Positions 7,184-13,744 of a DNA stretch of 16,718 nucleotides are shown here, piece after piece (within the stretch, counting starts at the first letter, position 1; every line of letters starts with the position of its first letter). The notes beneath the pieces are model-generated. The model did not search any database and was not told the DNA's origin. It worked only from the letters and a program-made list of their open reading frames with translations. Both the position numbers and the translations under genes were made by a program. The DNA is from Firmicutes bacterium UBA3738 (GTDB taxonomy: Bacteria > Bacillota > Clostridia > Peptostreptococcales > Anaerovoracaceae), in the NCBI GenBank assembly GCA_002372505.1, contig DFGY01000017.1:1-16718 (forward strand), written 5' to 3'.

Positions 7184-8437
7184 CTATTTAACTGTAACTG
7201 ATATCTCTTTGCACCTTTTTCCATTAAATGTTCTACAATATATCGAACATTTCCCTGTACTAACTAATTTAATTATGCCGGATTGCTTTCCAATCTTTGC
7301 AATCCTCTTATCCGTAGTATACCAACTAACCTTTTCATACCTGTATTTTTTCTTTCCTTTCCTCTTTACCTTCGCCTTCATTTTCAATGTCAAGCCAACT
7401 TTGCCCGTAATTTTTTTGCGATTCAATTTTATGCTCTTAACATTTGAATATTTCAGGCTCATCTTAACCGGCTCGCTTGTCTTTACAATTCTTTTTCCGT
7501 TCTCTTTTTTTATTGCTTTAATCTTGTACCAGTATGTTTTGGCTTTTTTTACCTTTTCGTCTTCAAAGTAATTCCACCTGTAATACCAGTAACTCTTTAT
7601 CTGTTTATATTTTCCATTCCGCTTTGTACTTCGATAAATCTTATATCCTCCGTTTGCTCCGGCTATTACAGGCCAATCCAGCATTAACATCTTCTTGCCT
7701 TTTGTAACTACGACCTCGGGCTGGCTGAATTTTGCCTTCCATTGCGCAACAATTCTTCGACTTTTAGAATTAGCGTTCACGTAAATAGTTTGACCCGGTT
7801 TATAAATATTGCTTTCATATTTCCAGCCAACGAAATCATAATATTTTGAAGAAAAATTGTTCTTCGGCAATTTTATCAAATACGCATCTCTTTCACAATC
7901 ATATGTCTCTGTCACAGTCGGCACTTCTCCATTTATTGTTCCATAATCCACATTGCCTTTACTTGCAGTAATAAAATGTTCGTCGTTATAATCCTTGATA
8001 AAACAAATCTCCTTCTCTTGGTCAAACATCGGCATCTTGACATTTTCAGCAAACACTCTATAAAAATTCGTTGGTGTTCCATATGGCGCAGATACCGTGA
8101 CACAATAGCATCCATAGTACTTTGAGTTTTCATCAGTTACCGGCCTACATGTATCATTGATTCTTGTATCCAACGGTATTTTCCCAACCGTAGTCTTTAT
8201 ATACCATCTTACTTTTGCATATTCTGAATTTCTCACCACTTCGCCATCAGAAGTCAATACCATGGCATAGAAAACAGCGCTGTCATTTCCCACCATTATT
8301 CTATCTTTTTCGCCTTCAATAACTATTTTTTCAATGTCCGGTTTCTCTTCTGCACTTGCTTCTCCAATGCAAATGCACATGCAGATGAAAAATACTCCTA
8401 TCAGCAATATGCATGCACTTATCTTTCTAATTATCAT
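7184..8437 (-). CDS. Secreted InlB-repeat / fn3 / Big2 surface protein (417 aa)
   Basis: Probable extracellular protein with a signal peptide (residues 1-29, cleavage ASA|EE). Residues 30-160 form a beta-rich N-terminal domain. Residues 160-235 resemble an InlB/Listeria-Bacteroides repeat (FVGWKYESNIYKPGQ, then AQWKA). An fn3-like domain spans 238-328 (GGYKIYRSTKRNGKYKQI) and a Big2 domain 332-417 (VSWYTTDKRIAKIGKQSG). It is a full-length paralogue of the 429-aa protein, with a strongly divergent N-terminus and a conserved C-terminus. The C-terminal half is very basic and there is no sortase motif. It starts 36 bp after the 150-aa gene, with GAAGGGGG upstream, so the two probably form an operon. 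These folds usually mediate adhesion or matrix and wall binding; the ligand is unknown. Confidence 0.85.
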   Translation of the reverse strand: MIIRKISACILLIGVFFICMCICIGEASAEEKPDIEKIVIEGEKDRIMVGNDSAVFYAMVLTSDGEVVRNSEYAKVRWYIKTTVGKIPLDTRINDTCRPVTDENSKYYGCYCVTVSAPYGTPTNFYRVFAENVKMPMFDQEKEICFIKDYNDEHFITASKGNVDYGTINGEVPTVTETYDCERDAYLIKLPKNNFSSKYYDFVGWKYESNIYKPGQTIYVNANSKSRRIVAQWKAKFSQPEVVVTKGKKMLMLDWPVIAGANGGYKIYRSTKRNGKYKQIKSYWYYRWNYFEDEKVKKAKTYWYKIKAIKKENGKRIVKTSEPVKMSLKYSNVKSIKLNRKKITGKVGLTLKMKAKVKRKGKKKYRYEKVSWYTTDKRIAKIGKQSGIIKLVSTGKCSIYCRTFNGKRCKEISVTVK

Positions 8438-8473
8438 ATTCTTGCCCCCTTCCCTCTGCTGAGCTTAACATAA

Positions 8474-8926
8474 TCAGATGTAAACTTCTAACACATATAG
8501 GTTGTTTGGTTTTTCAGGATTGTAAATCACAAATAATTGCTCGAACTCACTTTGTCCATTTTTTACATATATGCTCGTCCCTTTACAATTCGGTCTGTAC
8601 TTCTGTTCAACATTCAAATCATCCAATCTTTCGTTGATATACTCAGCCTCATCTGTTGATATTCTCTTCCAATTAAACTTTTTTACCACAGTGTTTGCCT
8701 TATTGTACTTTACGATACAATAGTCATAACCATCGCCATGGATTCCACTACGATTGCTGTTGCTGTATTCCAGTTTCTCAGCTTTTGGAAACTCGATTCC
8801 AAAACTTACTTCTGTTCCTTCTAACCATTCATTAGGGCCAATATCTTCATCACTTGGAAGAAGTGAAACAATAAGAAGCACAATACCAACTATGACTATT
8901 AATGATAATATGTATTTTTTTTTCAT
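8474..8926 (-). CDS. Small membrane-anchored protein of unknown function (150 aa)
   Basis: I do not recognise this family. Residues 1-3 are lysines after Met and residues 5-23 are hydrophobic (ILSLIVIVGIVLLIVSLLP), giving a signal anchor with the rest outside. The exterior part (about 125 aa) is acidic to neutral, unlike the basic neighbours, and has two cysteines (in YDYCIVKY and PNCKGT) that could form a disulphide. The ribosome site is an unusual GGGGGG about nine bases before the ATG. Transcription probably starts at the promoter in cassette copy 2 (9007-9035) and continues into the 417-aa gene, so the two products may work together. Confidence 0.75.
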   Translation of the reverse strand: MKKKYILSLIVIVGIVLLIVSLLPSDEDIGPNEWLEGTEVSFGIEFPKAEKLEYSNSNRSGIHGDGYDYCIVKYNKANTVVKKFNWKRISTDEAEYINERLDDLNVEQKYRPNCKGTSIYVKNGQSEFEQLFVIYNPEKPNNLYVLEVYI

Positions 8927-9006
8927 GTCTAAAGCCCCCCACTGCTTTCACTACAACTTTTTAATCTTTTTATAATTCAATACTTATATAATAAATCGAA
9001 TTTTTA

Positions 9007-9035
9007 ATGTTAGCAATTTGTTTGAGTTTTGTCAA
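9007..9035 (-). promoter_or_regulatory. Promoter of the 150-aa / 417-aa operon (cassette copy 2)
   Basis: Identical to the promoter at 6065-6093: TTGACA (9035-9030), a 17-base spacer ending TGC, TAACAT (9012-9007). The predicted start is near 9000, giving a leader of about 74 nt. Confidence 0.75.
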
Positions 9036-9046
9036 AGATGTGATGG

Positions 9047-9070
9047 CTTTAAAAAGGCCTTTAAAAAGGC
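9047..9070. repeat. 12-bp tandem duplication beside the terminator
   Basis: CTTTAAAAAGGC occurs twice in direct succession (9047-9058 and 9059-9070). The matching spot in copy 1 (about 6105-6116) has a single unit. It is a recent small insertion that lengthens the spacer between promoter and terminator. Confidence 0.8.
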
Positions 9071-9084
9071 GGCTTTTCGCCGCC
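9061..9084 (-). terminator. Terminator after the 429-aa surface protein gene (cassette copy 2)
   Basis: GGCGGC (9084-9079 on the minus strand) pairs with GCCGCC (9073-9068) around loop GAAAA, followed by TTTTTAA. It begins about ten bases after the stop codon and is homologous to the terminator at 6109-6130. Confidence 0.9.
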
Positions 9085-9093
9085 GTTTTAAAA

Positions 9094-10383
9094 CTATTTT
9101 GCAAGAACCGTTACATTGATTTTGGTACTGTTCTTTCCATTATATGCCTTTGCCCATACCTGGCAAGTTCCGGCATTTACAAGTTTAAGTTTTCCTGTCT
9201 TCTGATTGATCTTTGCAATCTTTTTATTAGATGTGTACCATCTGAATTTATTACTGAGCTTCTTTCCCTTCGCCAATCTAACTTTTGCCTTGAGTTTTAT
9301 GATTTTTCCGGCTTTTCCTTTAACCGCAGTCTTGCTCAGTTTTACACTCTTGACCTTGGCTGCCTTTGTGGAAGTAAGCACCCATGCACTCTTTTTCATT
9401 TTTCCTTTTTTGAACGGTGCAACTTTGTAATAGTACTTCTTGCCGGCTTTGACCTTCTTGTCTGTCCAACTCGTGGTCAGTCGGTTCTTTACAGTCTTCA
9501 CTCGTTTGTACTTTCCGTTCTTTTTTACAGCACGATAGATTTTGTATCCGTTGCCCCCAACCATACGATTCCAGCTCAACCTGATTTTCTTTTTTCCGGC
9601 CTTATTGGCAACAACATTCGGTGCATTGAAATTCGGTTTCCACTGGGCTTCGAAGTATGCGTTATGATGATCTGCCACATCTTCATAACCTGCTACAAAT
9701 TTTGCACCGGGTTTGTATACTTTCCCATCAATTTTCCAACCCGCAAAAGTGTAGTCCTTTGACTTGTAGGGACTTTGCGGAAGTATGCATGTGTATTTCT
9801 TCGTGTCCCAGTCATATGTTTCTTTTATGTCTTTTGCTCCCAGTATATGTTCTACTCGTTTTGCTCCGGTAACTACATCTCCTGTGTTCGTTGTTATTTC
9901 ACCATATTTTACTGTTCCTGGCTTACATATACAAAATGTTTCCGTATATGAAGGGTATCTAAGTTGCTCCCATTTATAGCCTAATGCATCAGGGTCAATT
10001 TTTGAAGTTGCTGTCACTTTATATTGTCCTTCTTCTGTACCATATGGCATCCAAAAGCCTATTGTTTCTCCTTCTCCTGTTTTTACGATTGAATATGTCT
10101 TGTTTACATTGTCATAGTGTTCTATTTTCCAATCCATCTGCTTTAATTCATCGTTAGTCGCAATACTTCCGTCTGACATATGTACTATCGTATGAAAGTT
10201 CCGCACATCGCATCCTATTGCAGGTGGCCAGCTTTTAATAAAATACCCAAATGATTCAACATCGATGCTCTGGATGTATGGTTCGTCATCTGCAAAGGCT
10301 TTGTTCCCGCTGAGCATAACAGCCATTACCAGCGTCATTAAAAATAGTATTTTTATCAATGCTTTTTCTTTTATTTTCAGCAT
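9094..10383 (-). CDS. Secreted InlB-repeat / fn3 / Big2 surface protein (429 aa)
   Basis: Signal peptide residues 1-31 (cleavage AFA|DD). Residues 32-155 form a beta-rich N-terminal domain and 155-250 an InlB-like repeat (YTFAGWKIDGKVYKPG, then AQWKPNF). Residues 252-340 are fn3-like (GNGYKIYRAVKKNGKYKRV) and 343-429 a Big2 domain (FRWYTSNKKIAKINQKTGKL). It shares its architecture with the 417-aa protein and its last 23 residues almost exactly with the split 172-aa ORF. The ribosome site AGGAGG overlaps the stop codon of the upstream remnant, 12 bp before the ATG. A candidate promoter lies at 10687-10714. It is likely a surface adhesin or wall-associated protein; no anchoring motif is visible. 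Confidence 0.86.
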   Translation of the reverse strand: MLKIKEKALIKILFLMTLVMAVMLSGNKAFADDEPYIQSIDVESFGYFIKSWPPAIGCDVRNFHTIVHMSDGSIATNDELKQMDWKIEHYDNVNKTYSIVKTGEGETIGFWMPYGTEEGQYKVTATSKIDPDALGYKWEQLRYPSYTETFCICKPGTVKYGEITTNTGDVVTGAKRVEHILGAKDIKETYDWDTKKYTCILPQSPYKSKDYTFAGWKIDGKVYKPGAKFVAGYEDVADHHNAYFEAQWKPNFNAPNVVANKAGKKKIRLSWNRMVGGNGYKIYRAVKKNGKYKRVKTVKNRLTTSWTDKKVKAGKKYYYKVAPFKKGKMKKSAWVLTSTKAAKVKSVKLSKTAVKGKAGKIIKLKAKVRLAKGKKLSNKFRWYTSNKKIAKINQKTGKLKLVNAGTCQVWAKAYNGKNSTKINVTVLAK

Positions 10384-10395
10384 ACGCGGTACCTC

Positions 10396-10662
10396 CTATC
10401 TTTCAAATACCACAAAATTTTCATCTATAGGATAAACCTGTGGATAATTGTTCTTTCCCAAATTATATTCCAGTAGCCACTCATAAATTTGAGGAGCTGA
10501 ATAATTATACAGTTCCCATAACGTTACTTTCCCGTCATTGTTTCCATGACACTTGTTTCCAACGTCATCAGCACCAATTTTATCGGCGTATATTACATTT
10601 GCTTTGTCATTATAATAGTCATGACCTAAGCCCTTTGTCCAGCTCAGAACCGCATCACTATA
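10396..10662 (-). pseudogene. 5'-truncated remnant resembling the C-terminus of a caspase/legumain-like peptidase
   Basis: An open frame of 88 codons with no ATG, GTG or TTG near its beginning, opening after a TAA at 10663-10665 and ending TAG at 10396. The protein is clearly coding-like: it begins YSDAVLSWTKGLGHDYYND, has GNNDGKVTLWELYNYSAPQ in the middle and ends in IDENFVVFER. The NNDGKVTLWE part resembles a calcium-loop segment, and F/Y-x-x-A-L-x-x-G-L-G-x-D followed by NGDGKVTLxELY is seen near the end of bacterial caspase-fold (C13/C14-like) peptidases. That assignment is from memory and tentative. The catalytic part is absent, so it is most likely a decayed gene whose stop still abuts the ribosome site of the next gene. 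Confidence 0.55.
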
Positions 10663-10797
10663 TTAATTTGATTAATAACTACTTTAACTATAGCACGTTT
10701 TCAGAAAATTACAACAATATCCAGGACCCTAAATCCTTTATCATCTTCAGTGGTCACAGGCTTTTCCTCTGTTGATGACATGGTCAGACATACGCCA
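10663..10797. other. Intergenic stretch between the remnant and the PD-(D/E)XK-like gene
   Basis: This 135-bp stretch holds the candidate promoter below and an AT-rich repeat (ATTAAT-TTG-ATTAAT, 10663-10677) right after its predicted start. A 26-codon minus-strand ORF (10781-10701, starting MSSTEEKPVTTEDDKG) is also present, without a ribosome site. It could be another scrap of the decayed gene. No intact gene is seen. Confidence 0.4.
10687..10714 (-). promoter_or_regulatory. Candidate promoter upstream of the remnant and 429-aa gene
   Basis: The minus strand has TTGTAA (10714-10709), a 16-base spacer ending TGC, then TATAGT (10692-10687), an extended -10. It would start near 10680 and give a leader of about 300 nt containing the remnant. 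It is the best candidate for driving the 429-aa gene. Confidence 0.5.
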
Positions 10798-11604
10798 CTA
10801 CAGTATTTTGCTCTTTATTATTTCATCAATTTCGGCTATAGATAAAAATTGCCCTTCTCCTTCAAATGTTACTATCAGATTTTTTCCAGGGAAAATCCCT
10901 ATTTTTTCAAGCTGCTGCATCTTCCATATGAAATTTTTCCTGTAGGTTGGATCAAACATTCTTCCAAAGTGTTCCCAATATCCTACCTCTCCATTAGAAG
11001 GTCTTTTGAAAGTAATGTCCGGTGCGATTTTGTGATAATCAACATATATTATTTCCTCATGGTGCAAAGGTACTGCATAGTTAACCATTCTTTCAATAAT
11101 GTCCCTTTCGCCTTTCGACTTAACTTTAAAACCAAGAGAAGTTGGAATCACATTAAACTTTGCATATGTCATATCCCTATCAAAAGGTTCATTCATCCAC
11201 TCAAGCGCTTCAAGCGTATATTTGTTATTAAAATACTCAGCCGGCAAGGTAGAATAACCCTGCGAAAGGGAGTTAACAATGTTGCTGAACGACGGATTTA
11301 TGTAATCGTCTCCAATTCTGCATAGCAATTCAAGATTGTCCTTCAAAACAGATAGTTTCTTCTTCAGATATTTTTTCCTTGCAAGCTCATATACGAGAGA
11401 ATCCCCCTCGTGAATAGTCACCTGCTTTATTTTACATCCATCATAAAAGCAATGTAGATAAACAGGCTTACTTTTTCCTGCGCTTTTCTTCTTTGGCATA
11501 GATAAAAAACCTTTGGGCATTTTCGACAATTCAATCTGACAATCACTTATATCCTGTCTTGTTCTTTCTATCAACTCATTAAAATCAATCAATTCTACAC
11601 TCAT
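10798..11604 (-). CDS. PD-(D/E)XK-like nuclease-family protein, solitary
   Basis: 268 aa, cytoplasmic, no signal peptide. The N-terminal half (about residues 1-100) is charged and probably helical, with a short beta hairpin (PVYLHCFYDG, 48-57). The C-terminal part resembles PD-(D/E)XK proteins common as orphans in clostridia: KSKGERDI (Glu166), APDITFK (Asp196), YWEHFGRM (Glu211, His212), followed by YRKNFIWKMQQLEKIGIFPG and LIVTFEGEGQ. The spacing Glu-30-Asp-15-Glu fits a restriction-endonuclease-like core, though the classical ExK lysine is replaced by EH. GGAGG precedes the ATG by seven bases. No methylase or partner gene is nearby; the 83-bp hairpin array lies upstream. Substrate and role are unknown. 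Confidence 0.7.
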   Translation of the reverse strand: MSVELIDFNELIERTRQDISDCQIELSKMPKGFLSMPKKKSAGKSKPVYLHCFYDGCKIKQVTIHEGDSLVYELARKKYLKKKLSVLKDNLELLCRIGDDYINPSFSNIVNSLSQGYSTLPAEYFNNKYTLEALEWMNEPFDRDMTYAKFNVIPTSLGFKVKSKGERDIIERMVNYAVPLHHEEIIYVDYHKIAPDITFKRPSNGEVGYWEHFGRMFDPTYRKNFIWKMQQLEKIGIFPGKNLIVTFEGEGQFLSIAEIDEIIKSKIL

Positions 11605-11770
11605 GATTTTCCTCCAATACCATTACTTGATAATCGCTTTTGTTGTTCAATCAAGATGACAATTATCACCAACAACCACCTGTTACCATTATTAACTTCA
11701 GCACACATCAAAATGCATGTTTAGTATATTTTACCATTATTTATTATTATTGCAAGCCGTTTTTTTCCGT
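11605..11770. other. AT-rich upstream region of the PD-(D/E)XK-like gene
   Basis: It contains the identical 11-mer TTACCATTATT at 11683-11693 and 11731-11741, a third TACCATT near 11619, and a TATACT -10-like box (11723-11728, minus strand) without a good -35. It is probably the promoter/operator region of the downstream gene; no coding sequence is seen. Confidence 0.35.
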
Positions 11771-12469
11771 TCCAACATTTATTCGCTCCAAACGCTAATG
11801 TTTGAGCTCTGAGCCGCTGATTGGTTGCAATCCCTCTTATGAACTGCTCCTATTCCAACATTTCCTCTCCCTCAACAAAAATGTTGGAGTTCTGAACCGC
11901 TGACCAGTCTCAATCCCTCTCCCGAACCAACTCTGCTCCAACATTTCCTCACCCTCAACAAAAATGTTGGAATTCTGATCCGCTGATCAGTCACGCTCCC
12001 TCTCCTGAGTCGCTCCTGCTCCAACATTCCCTCGCTCTCAACAAAAATGTTGGACTTCCGAACCGCTGACCAGTCGCAATCTCTCCCCTGAGCCGCTTCT
12101 ATTCCAACATTTCCTCACCCTCAACAAAAATGTTGGAATTCTGAACCGCTGACCAGTCTCAATCCCTCTCCCGAACCGACTCTGCTCCAACATTTCCTCG
12201 CCCTCAGCAATAATGTTGGAATTCTGATCCGCTGACCAGTCACGATCCCTCTCCTGAGCCGCTTCTATTCCAACATTCCCTCGCCCTCAGCAATAATGTT
12301 GGAATTCTGATCCGCTGACTAGTCACGCTCCCTCTCCTGAGTCGCTTCTGCTCCAACATTTCCTCTCCCCCAGCAAAAATGTTGGAATCTCGAGCTGCAA
12401 TTCAGCCCCTCCCCAGCTCTAAACACTCACCTGCTCCAACATTCCCTCGCTCTCAGCAATAATGTTGGA
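11771..12469. repeat. Tandem array of nine 35-bp hairpins at exact 83-bp period
   Basis: Each unit is TCCAACATT, a 17-base loop, AATGTTGGA, then a 48-base linker. Left arms begin at 11771, 11854, 11937, 12020, 12103, 12186, 12269, 12352 and 12435, every step being 83 bp. Units 2-9 have perfect nine-base arms, several extending to 11-12 pairs; unit 1 has one mismatch. Linkers 2-7 share CCGCTGA and a pyrimidine-rich CCCTCTCC segment on the plus strand; linkers 1 and 8 are diverged. As 83 is not a multiple of three and no ORF of note crosses it, the array is non-coding. It lies beyond the yebC terminator and upstream of the PD-(D/E)XK-like gene. Confidence 0.95.
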
Positions 12470-12511
12470 ATAATACTCTGTCGGCGTTCACGAACCCCTT
12501 AATTCAACAAT

Positions 12512-12534
12512 AAAAAACCCTGGCACTGCCAGGG
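12512..12534 (-). terminator. yebC terminator
   Basis: The minus strand has CCCTGGC, loop AGT, GCCAGGG, then TTTTTTATTG. The seven-pair GC-rich stem with six T lies about 110 bases after the yebC stop, so yebC transcripts should end before the hairpin array. The stretch between the stop and this stem shows no gene. Confidence 0.9.
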
Positions 12535-12643
12535 CTTCATATATCAGCATTGTTTCACTACTCAAACCTCAACTGCTTAGACCTTAGCCACCCGTTCTTC
12601 AGAACTCAAGTATTCGCTCGGTCATCATAACTCAAGAAGCAGT

Positions 12644-13369
12644 TTAGTCTTCCAAACTTACGCTGCTGTTGTGGTAAACCTTCTGAACGTCGTCGTTGTC
12701 TTCCAGGACTTCGAACATTTTCTTAAGGTTCTTTATGTCATCCGGGTCTGTGGGCTCGGATTCCATGTTGGGGATGTTCTCAATGTCTGCCTCTACGGGT
12801 TCGTAGCCTGCTGCCACGATTGCGTCCTTTACGTCGCCAAAGTCGTTGGGGTCTGTGAGAATTTCGAAGCTGTCGTCGTATTCCTGCATATCCTCCATGC
12901 CGGCTTCGAGAGCTGCTTCCATGAGTGCGTCCTCGTCGATGTCGTCTGTCTTTTCAATAACAATAACACCTTTGCGGTTAAACATGTAGGATACGCATCC
13001 CGGCGTACCCAGGTTGCCGCCGTACTTGTCGAATGAACTGCGCACCGATGCAGCTGTACGGTTCTTGTTGTCCGTAAGAGTTTCAACGACGAAGGCAACT
13101 CCGGAAGGACCGTAGCCTTCGAATACCATTTCTTCGTAAATCTCCCCAGCGATTTCGCCGGTACCCTTCTTGATTGCGCGGTCGATGTTGGCGTTGGGCA
13201 TGTTAATGCTCTTAGCCTTATCGATAGCGTGCTTCAGTGCTATATTGTAGTCAGGATCTCCGCCGTCTCTTGCAGCAACTGCTATTACACGAGCGTACTT
13301 GGTGAACATTGCCGCTCTGCGCTTATCCTGTGATTCTTTTCTACCTGCTATTGTTCCATGTCTTCCCAT
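12644..13369 (-). CDS. yebC: YebC/TACO1-family protein
   Basis: 241 aa, normal length. The start MGRHGTIAGRKESQDKRRAAMFTKYARVI is the family hallmark, followed by NMPNANIDRAIKKGTGE and YEEMVFEGYGPSGVAF, then an acidic C-terminal domain. It was formerly annotated as a transcriptional regulator (PmpR). Members, like mitochondrial TACO1, are now linked to ribosome function and relief of stalling at proline-rich stretches. GGAG lies about 14 bases before the ATG, rather far. It is monocistronic, with a candidate promoter at 13434-13461. Confidence 0.95.
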   Translation of the reverse strand: MGRHGTIAGRKESQDKRRAAMFTKYARVIAVAARDGGDPDYNIALKHAIDKAKSINMPNANIDRAIKKGTGEIAGEIYEEMVFEGYGPSGVAFVVETLTDNKNRTAASVRSSFDKYGGNLGTPGCVSYMFNRKGVIVIEKTDDIDEDALMEAALEAGMEDMQEYDDSFEILTDPNDFGDVKDAIVAAGYEPVEADIENIPNMESEPTDPDDIKNLKKMFEVLEDNDDVQKVYHNSSVSLED

Positions 13370-13433
13370 TTTTAACTACTTATCTCCTTCTGTATTTTTA
13401 TTATAATGCATTTATGTATTCACACCATCCATT

Positions 13434-13461
13434 ATTATATACCGATTTCGTTGACTTGCAA
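13434..13461 (-). promoter_or_regulatory. Candidate yebC promoter
   Basis: The minus strand has TTGCAA (13461-13456), a 16-base spacer and TATAAT (13439-13434). A second TATAAT at 13405-13400 lacks a good -35. It overlaps the plus-strand promoter at 13451-13479, so the two diverge from the same DNA. Confidence 0.55.
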
Positions 13462-13479
13462 ATATTGTTATGATACACT
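13451..13479 (+). promoter_or_regulatory. Plus-strand promoter for a candidate antisense RNA
   Basis: TTGACT (13451-13456), a 17-base spacer ending TGA, then TACACT (13474-13479): a good -35 and an extended -10. No protein gene follows on the plus strand. A transcript from about 13486 would reach the terminator at 13526-13565 after about 80 nt, running against the 3' end of the small toxin-like gene. Confidence 0.6.
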
Positions 13480-13485
13480 TTGAAC

Positions 13486-13565
13486 AAGAGATGATCCTTA
13501 GCGGTGAACCTCAGGAGATTTGAAAAACCGCCTTCAGTTATCGCCTTGGCGGTTATTTCTTTTTA
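13486..13565 (+). ncRNA. Candidate antisense RNA antitoxin (about 80 nt)
   Basis: Predicted from the plus-strand promoter to the bidirectional terminator. It overlaps the last bases of the toxin-like ORF and its 3' UTR in antisense, the tail-to-tail layout known for txpA/RatA and bsrG/SR4 in Bacillus. It also carries ACCTCA (13508-13513), complementary to the TGAGGT core of the toxin ribosome site, which may be chance. No expression evidence is available; boundaries are approximate. Confidence 0.5.
13526..13565. terminator. Bidirectional terminator shared by toxin-like gene and antisense RNA
   Basis: AACCGCC (13526-13532) pairs with GGCGGTT (13548-13554) over a 15-base loop. On the plus strand ATTTCTTTTT follows; on the minus strand TTTTTC follows. 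The stop codon of the small ORF (13553-13555) lies in the stem, so the ORF ends inside its own terminator. Confidence 0.8.
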
Positions 13566-13627
13566 TCCATAGTTACAACGATCAGAATCACTGTTAGTAC
13601 AGTTGATAATATCTCGTATGTACTCAT
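13553..13627 (-). CDS. Putative holin-like type I toxin peptide (24 aa)
   Basis: Small ORF from ATG 13627 to TAA 13555-13553. It begins MSTYEIL, continues as one hydrophobic stretch (STVLTVILIVVTM) and ends DKKK. This matches the shape of small putative holin-like toxins of Firmicutes (TxpA/BsrG-like): a single membrane helix with a short charged tail that depolarises the membrane when overproduced. It is slightly shorter than usual (about 30 aa). The strong site GAGGTGAT lies six bases before the ATG but is folded in a hairpin. It sits between the CoA-dehydratase activase gene and yebC. No clear promoter of its own is seen; a TTGACA at 13686-13681 lacks a -10 at normal distance. Confidence 0.7.
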   Translation of the reverse strand: MSTYEILSTVLTVILIVVTMDKKK

Positions 13628-13634
13628 AGGCATC

Positions 13635-13650
13635 ACCTCATTTCTGAGGT
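13635..13650 (-). promoter_or_regulatory. Hairpin sequestering the toxin ribosome binding site
   Basis: The minus strand reads ACCTCA, GAAA, TGAGGT: a perfect six-pair stem closed by a GNRA tetraloop. The 3' arm is the Shine-Dalgarno core, so the ribosome site is masked in the folded mRNA, a common safeguard in type I toxin mRNAs. Confidence 0.7.
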
Positions 13651-13688
13651 AAGATTTCACCGCCCGAATCATTATTCTCTTGTCAAAG

Positions 13689-13716
13689 TGCATCCCCCAG
13701 CATTGCCGAGGATGCA
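13689..13716 (-). terminator. Hairpin after the CoA-dehydratase activase gene, possible weak terminator
   Basis: TGCATCC and GGATGCA form seven pairs, with a further GC/GC inner pairing, about 30 bases after the stop codon. Only CTTT follows, so termination is probably incomplete and read-through could supply toxin mRNA. Confidence 0.45.
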
Positions 13717-13744
13717 TTTATGATATCATATGCTCAACCGCAAG

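Noticed and set aside
10440..10775. 111-codon plus-strand ORF
   Set aside because: It is antisense to the peptidase-like remnant and has an implausible composition (His/Tyr/Ser-rich) with no ribosome site.
11771..12469. CRISPR array
   Set aside because: The period is 83 bp and the linkers between hairpins are related to one another instead of being unique spacers. No cas genes are present. It is a tandem repeat, not a CRISPR.
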